Source of the DNA: Parasitella parasitica
Taxonomy: Eukaryota; Mucoromycota; Mucoromycetes; Mucorales; Mucoraceae
DNA length: 24,618 nucleotides
Assembly: GCA_025201805.1 (NCBI GenBank)
Contig: MU619259.1
Span: 197,204 to 221,821, forward strand
Reading direction: 5' to 3'
Each line of letters begins with the position of its first letter. Within the stretch, counting starts at the first letter, position 1. The position numbers and the translations under genes are program-made. The notes beneath the pieces are model-generated. The model saw only the letters and a program-made list of their open reading frames with translations. It was not told where the DNA came from and searched no databases. Of the stretch, positions 19,990-24,618 are shown piece after piece.

Positions 19990-21068
19990 CTACTTTCTAG
20001 CAAAGGTAACCTTCATTTCTTGATCTGGGCCAAATGAATGGCCAGAGAGCTCAGATTTGGCAGCGGCAGACTGGAGCTCGTTATCGTACTCAACAAATGC
20101 AATCGATCTCTTTGTAGGGATCATACGAACTTCTCTGAAACCAGGAAAACGCTGGAATAGATCCACAAGTTGCTGCTGAGTGATTGTTTCTGGTAATTTC
20201 TGCAGGAAAAGAATGTTGTTGGGTGGTAGATACTCGTCTGGAATATTGGCTGTGGGATTGAAGTGTGTAGATTCTAATAAAGCTTATTAGCAAACTTGAA
20301 GAATAAATGACGCACACGACATACTCTGCTGAGGTCTACTAGCCTTGAACGTTGGTTTATGAGATCCAGGAAGAGGCAGCTTGGATGTCTCCTCCTTTTT
20401 AGCCATACGCTGTTTGTAGTGTGTCTCATAATCACCATCGGATTTAGCATGCACATCTGATCTATTGCGAGCGAATTGAAGCACCATTGGCTTATCATAC
20501 AGGCTGAAATGCTGCAATTCCTTGATGGCCTTTTCTGCACTGTCTTCGTTAGGGAACGCGACAAATGCTTGTCCACGCATGCGGATATTTTGGTGGGCTA
20601 CAACATCGAGCACATCGCCAAACTGCTTGAACAATGTGCGCAAAGAGTTTTTCAGCACTAAATAGTCGCAACTGTTAGTAACCTGTGCTTGCCACATCCT
20701 AAACACTGCGTTTTCTCACCGTCCAATTTCACCTTTTCGTTGAGATTGCTAACATAAACTGTTCGGCTAGGCGTTGTGTTGGGAGGCTGTTTGGCTATAG
20801 GGATGCCATTAACTGTACCAGTTGGTGCGGTAGGAGCAGCAGCAACTGGAACACCAGGCGTAAATGGCATGCCACCGGGAGGGAACTGTCCTTGAGCTGG
20901 TGGAGGTCCACCAGGAAAACCTCCATGTGATGGAGGCATGTTGCCCGGAGGAAATCCAGCAGGTGGCATGCCGCCACCAGGAAATGGAGGAGGGCCATTG
21001 CTTCCGTTGAAAGCTGTGGGCGGTGGTGCGCTTCCAGGCGCCATTTGCGGTTGTGGAGGCTGAGACAT
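19990..21068 (-). CDS. U1A/U2B''-type spliceosomal snRNP protein (two RRMs)
   Basis: Three exons (minus): 21068-20720, 20657-20325, 20273-19990; 321 residues, in phase. Introns 20719-20658 (62 nt, branch TACTAAC) and 20324-20274 (51 nt) are GT-AG. RRM1 spans about 102-183, with RNP2 VYVSNL and RNP1 RGQAFVAF, plus NLNEKVKLD and YDKPM, all hallmarks of the U1A/U2B''/SNF family that binds U1 hairpin II or U2 hairpin IV RNA. RRM2 spans about 247-319 (ILFLQKLPE, RSIAFVEY) and ends at FARK. A Gly/Pro/Met-rich segment of ~100 residues precedes RRM1, whereas animal U1A begins almost directly with RRM1. The start ATG at 21068 (AACATGTCT) is the first in the frame. It acts in the nucleus in 5' splice site or branch-site recognition. 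Whether it serves U1, U2 or both cannot be decided from sequence alone. Confidence 0.93.
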
Positions 21069-22325
21069 GTTGCTCTAGTTAAACACGAATGATAAAAGGT
21101 GTTTACTCTTGGAAAAAAAATCTTGCTTTCAAACAACATAGATGAGTCACACACAACTGGCAACCGCACAAATGCAACACTTTATCTTGCATCTGCTGGG
21201 ATAGTGTCAAAGTTAAGGAGTAGGAACTAATGGCTGTCTTGCTGCCAAGACGCAAGGATTCATTAACCAATCGTCGTATCAAATAACTGTTATTCTACTC
21301 ATTCAGTAAGCTTACCAAGGTATTATATCAATGCGGTAAAATATTGAATGAAATCAAGGCAACTGATTCGTACACTTCATCTCATGGTGGAAGTCAAGTC
21401 GGTTTGATACAAAATTTATCCTCACTTTAGAATGCTTCTTTGTAGAATTTGTTATAATTAAATACAAGCATTAGAGGGGCTAATTAGGATATTTTATCGA
21501 CCTGCAGATTTGCATGCACCAGAGATTTTGGTGTCATTATTGCGGACAAACAAGCTGATCGTTTTCCCAGAAATAGTTTGTATTTACTGACGCTTTGTAA
21601 CTTGACAAGGTGTCTGTTTTTTTCTGAATAGTTTAAAGCAAAAATTTGTAACGGCAGCGAGCATTCATTATGTATCACTAACTGAGGACATGAGCAGCCA
21701 CGTTTCGGCAAATGTTGAGCGTATAGCTATATGGCACATTTCAATTATATCAATAAACTAGGATAATGAGTTTGTCTCGCATCGCTGAAAGCATGAAGCA
21801 AAATAACATATAGACACGACCAAATGTAGCGCTACTTGCTCATGCGGCAATAAAAATGGTGCCCCTGCTTTTGATTTGAAAGAGCTGATACTATCTTATC
21901 GTTGTTGACAAAGTAGCACATTGTTGTCATTAGCTCCCCCCCCCTCACCTTTCGTGGCTAATGGTCAATGTTGCTTGATCTGTCATAAGGACCCTGAGTA
22001 CAAAGAAAACAAAGTTTTATGCATATATCATTGTTGGTGGTTCATAAACACTGATCATTAAGCATATAGTATCAATCACACAAGATTCAATGGCTATCTG
22101 TCATAAAATCAGTTGAGCAATGCAGAATTTCAAACCTGTCTGCACTCTTTATCCTTCGCCCTTGATGTGGCCATGAGCGATTTCCAAGAGTCCAATACTA
22201 TTGGTAGTTTCGAATGTACCTTTGTTTGCAAAGAAATCATAAACAATGAATTCATGTCAGAAAACGGCCATGATTACATGATAGTATACTCTGTATGCTA
22301 CAAGGGAACAAATTCAAAATTTCAG
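21069..22325. other. Divergent intergenic region
   Basis: 1.26 kb between the U1A/U2B'' gene (minus) and the small gene at 22389 (plus). It has an 8-A run at 21112-21119 and a C run at 21935-21943. A 73-codon open frame ending at 22334 starts only at a TTG and is not credible. No RNA gene was recognised. Confidence 0.5.
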
Positions 22326-22333
22326 TATAAATA
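22326..22333 (+). promoter_or_regulatory. TATA box of the 22389 gene
   Basis: TATAAATA, 63 bases before the ATG, followed by a T-rich and then TC-rich leader (TCATCACTCTCC) likely to contain the transcription start. Confidence 0.6.
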
Positions 22334-22388
22334 AGCCTTGAATCAAGCAGCTTCTATTTTTTTTCCTCATCACTCTCCTTACACTATT

Positions 22389-22953
22389 ATGAACTTCAAC
22401 AAATCCATCTCCACTCTTTTCACTGACCGTTCCAAGTCAACACTTTCCTTAAAGAAAACCAACAAAACCAACACCCCTAAGCCCAAAGAAAACCACAAGT
22501 CTTCCAAGATGTCTGCCTTCAAAAGCTTGCTTCGACCAAAGAAATGGTTTTCGCATGATCAACGTCTCTCAACCCCAGTCCAACAAGACGAAATGTGCAA
22601 CGACTCAGAAATAACAATGGTTGATGCACATTCCGAATTTGAAGGATTGCTTGAATACGCTTACGAAGAGGTAAATTCTTGTATTTTTTTAACATTAAGC
22701 ATCCAAACTAATTACGGATATACGATCCATCTAGATCAAGTATGCTCTTGACTCTTATGAATCCTGTTACTATGAAGGAGATCTGGTCTCTACTCAAGAG
22801 GCTTTAGACAAATGTCTTGTCTACCATGCTCAAATGAAGCTCAGCCTTGTTGCCAATCCCGAGTCTAAATACTTTTTAGACATCTGGAATGGAAAGATCA
22901 AGGACCTTCAGTCAGAAATCAACGAGTTGCCCGCAGCTACTGCTTCTGATTAA
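22389..22953 (+). CDS. Unrecognised 166-residue protein with helical C-terminal half
   Basis: Two exons: 22389-22670 and 22735-22953. The intron 22671-22734 (64 nt) is GTAAAT...CTAG with a CTAAT branch-like site, phase 0, joining EYAYEE to IKYALDSYES. Without splicing the frame ends soon after in low-quality sequence, while exon 2 has clean coding composition to TAA, which supports the intron. Residues 1-50 are basic and Ser/Thr/Lys-rich (KKTNKTNTPKPKENHKSSK), probably disordered; MSAFKSLLRPKKWFSHD follows. From about 80 on it looks like two or three amphipathic helices (FEGLLEYAYEEIKYALDSYE, STQEALDKCLVYHAQMKLSL, FLDIWNGKIKDLQSEINELP), somewhat like small helical-bundle modules such as MIT domains, but I cannot assign one. 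A TATA box and a downstream AATAAA frame the gene. Confidence 0.8.
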
Positions 22954-23061
22954 AGGTGATAAATTCGCAATAAGGTCTCCTTCTTTTATGACCCAAACAC
23001 TTTCCTTAACCAACTGTCGTTCAATTACACTCATTTTTGATAAGCTTTTATCCATTCTTTG

Positions 23062-23067
23062 AATAAA
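23062..23067 (+). terminator. Polyadenylation signal AATAAA for the 22389 gene
   Basis: An exact AATAAA 109 bases after the stop codon at 22953, in T-rich surroundings. Plausible 3' end signal. Confidence 0.45.
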
Positions 23068-24618
23068 TATCTACAGTTCACTATGCCCAGAATTAATTCA
23101 GCCTTATGCCATTTTCTAGCTGTATGATTTATATCCGATGGTACTACAGCAATTGATTCTGTACTACTAAAAATGACTTGTAGTTGTCATGTACACGAAC
23201 CATTAAAGCCAATAACGTTTTTGAAAGGAGTTTTTTAGGTCCAAGTGTTCGAGCATCTCAACTTTTATTCACGTCAAGATCATCCAAATAACTCGCGAGG
23301 GTCATGTCTTGTTCTAAAATGAAATTAGGTGCTTTTTAGCGAAGTATATGCAAAACTGTATGCTATGGAAACTCAAATACAGACAAACGGTTTTATTTGG
23401 TTCTAATTCAACCCTGAAGCCTTCATTTCTTAATATCTCGACAAATTAATTAACGAATTGAATATGCGTTATGAGTGGGAAGGGGGGGAAGGGTTTGTTA
23501 TAGTAGATTATACCTCGAACTATATTTTTTTTGCTAGAAGTTTTAGGCATATTCAAACTTATGAATTTAATCAAGAAAATAAGCGCATCAGAGACTACGC
23601 ATCTATATTTTGTCTATTGTTGTAGTTCTATTAATACAGTTCTAATAACTCGCTAATTTCAGTGTTTGCAGGAATCTCTTGTTAAATGAAAATATGTTAT
23701 ATAAACAATTATGAACGACTTGAACAAATACTTGGTGTTATTGTTTAGATAATGCAAAGCTTTATTACTTGTTATTGATAGATATATTTTGTCATAGTTC
23801 AGGTGCATGGTATGTGTTTGTACTGTAAAGCACTGTTTAAACAACACCTCATGGAGTTCTAAAGACAATGATCAGATCGACCATTATACCGGCTTTGTGC
23901 TATATAGTATTTCATTTTATTTGAAAAGTAAAGGCTCGCATTATTATAAACTCATGCTGCCATTGTGAAGATGAGGCAGTATAAGTGCTGTATAGCTCAT
24001 TGATTGTACGCAGTTCTTTGACATGTAAATACATGTAGTCAATGAAAGCAGCTAATCTCACTAGGACTATTTATTTTTCTCCTGGAAGAATAACACCTAA
24101 TCTATATGAGAATCTTATATCAATGGCACCAAATGCCTAGCCCAGTCAACTATGCTGAGCTCAACCTTTTATTATTGGAATGAGTGTGTTCCCAAAGAAG
24201 TGCTTCTTATATAAAAATGAATCAGTAGTGTATTTTATATATTATGTAAACAATACCTACCATAAGATAAAGTGCATGTATATGAATCATGGGGCTGATT
24301 TTATTAAGGCGCATACATTTATATTCTTCATGAATCAAGCAAAAAAAAAACTCGATCAGCATTTTTTGAAAGATTCTCTATGTCGAACTTTTTATTGCTA
24401 AGAGGGGATGGTAAGAATACTTGAGTACGATAGAGTGTATTCTATGTATTGCCACAGCAGCCATTTTAAAATGTACTTTATATACATGGAGCATTGTATA
24501 CAATAATATCTCGTATAATGAACTTTGCATTCCTGAATGTATACACTATAAAGCACGATAAAATCCGCATGAAAAATAGCAGCATTAAATTCCCTTGTTG
24601 TACGATGTTCCTTCATTA
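23068..24618. other. Intergenic region to the window end, no gene seen
   Basis: 1.55 kb of AT-rich DNA. The open frames here (for example 23659-23868 minus, 24180-24401 plus and 24398-24616 minus) are short, AT-driven and share no recognisable motif. A G-rich patch is at 23479-23491. No repeat, tRNA or promoter is supported. Confidence 0.5.

Overview
The window looks like nuclear DNA of an early-diverging filamentous fungus, most likely Mucoromycota (Mucorales-like). This is inferred, not proven. The reasons are AT-rich, uneven intergenic DNA, single genes with short introns (48-109 nt), canonical eukaryotic splice and TATA signals, pyrimidine-rich leaders, protein families typical of fungi, and one intron with minor-spliceosome (U12-type) signals, a class reported from Mucoromycota but lost in most Ascomycota. 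There are no operons, bacterial ribosome binding sites, tRNAs, rRNAs or CRISPR arrays.

Nine protein genes can be supported, with exon structures rebuilt by hand. From left to right: an unrecognised 271-residue protein (+, 1203-2018); a sugar transporter of the major facilitator superfamily (-, 2314-3884, 2 exons); ALG8, the ER glucosyltransferase of N-glycan precursor synthesis (-, 5339-7557, 12 exons); a cAMP-dependent protein kinase catalytic subunit (-, 8301-9956, 4 exons); a type II membrane glycosyltransferase with a DxD motif (-, 11624-12823); an unrecognised 221-residue basic protein (+, 13482-14147); a low-complexity basic/acidic, probably nuclear protein (-, 14904-16166, 2 exons); a U1A/U2B''-type spliceosomal protein with two RRMs (-, 19990-21068, 3 exons); and a small helical protein (+, 22389-22953, 2 exons). 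Two genes act in glycan assembly (ALG8 and the DxD glycosyltransferase). The transporter and PKA both relate to sugar use and nutrient signalling. Nothing shows that they are co-regulated.

The stretch 17.4-19.7 kb differs from the rest. It holds a decayed coding relic with several stops and frame changes, followed by about 2.7 diverged tandem copies of a ~335-bp unit. I read it as an old repeat or transposon graveyard.

The strongest discovery is intron 4 of ALG8. It begins ATATCCTTT, has TCCTTAAC as a branch site, ends in AC, and contains no AG that could serve an ordinary acceptor. Removing it restores the ALG8 motif exactly. The T run at its donor has grown into a 32-base homopolymer.
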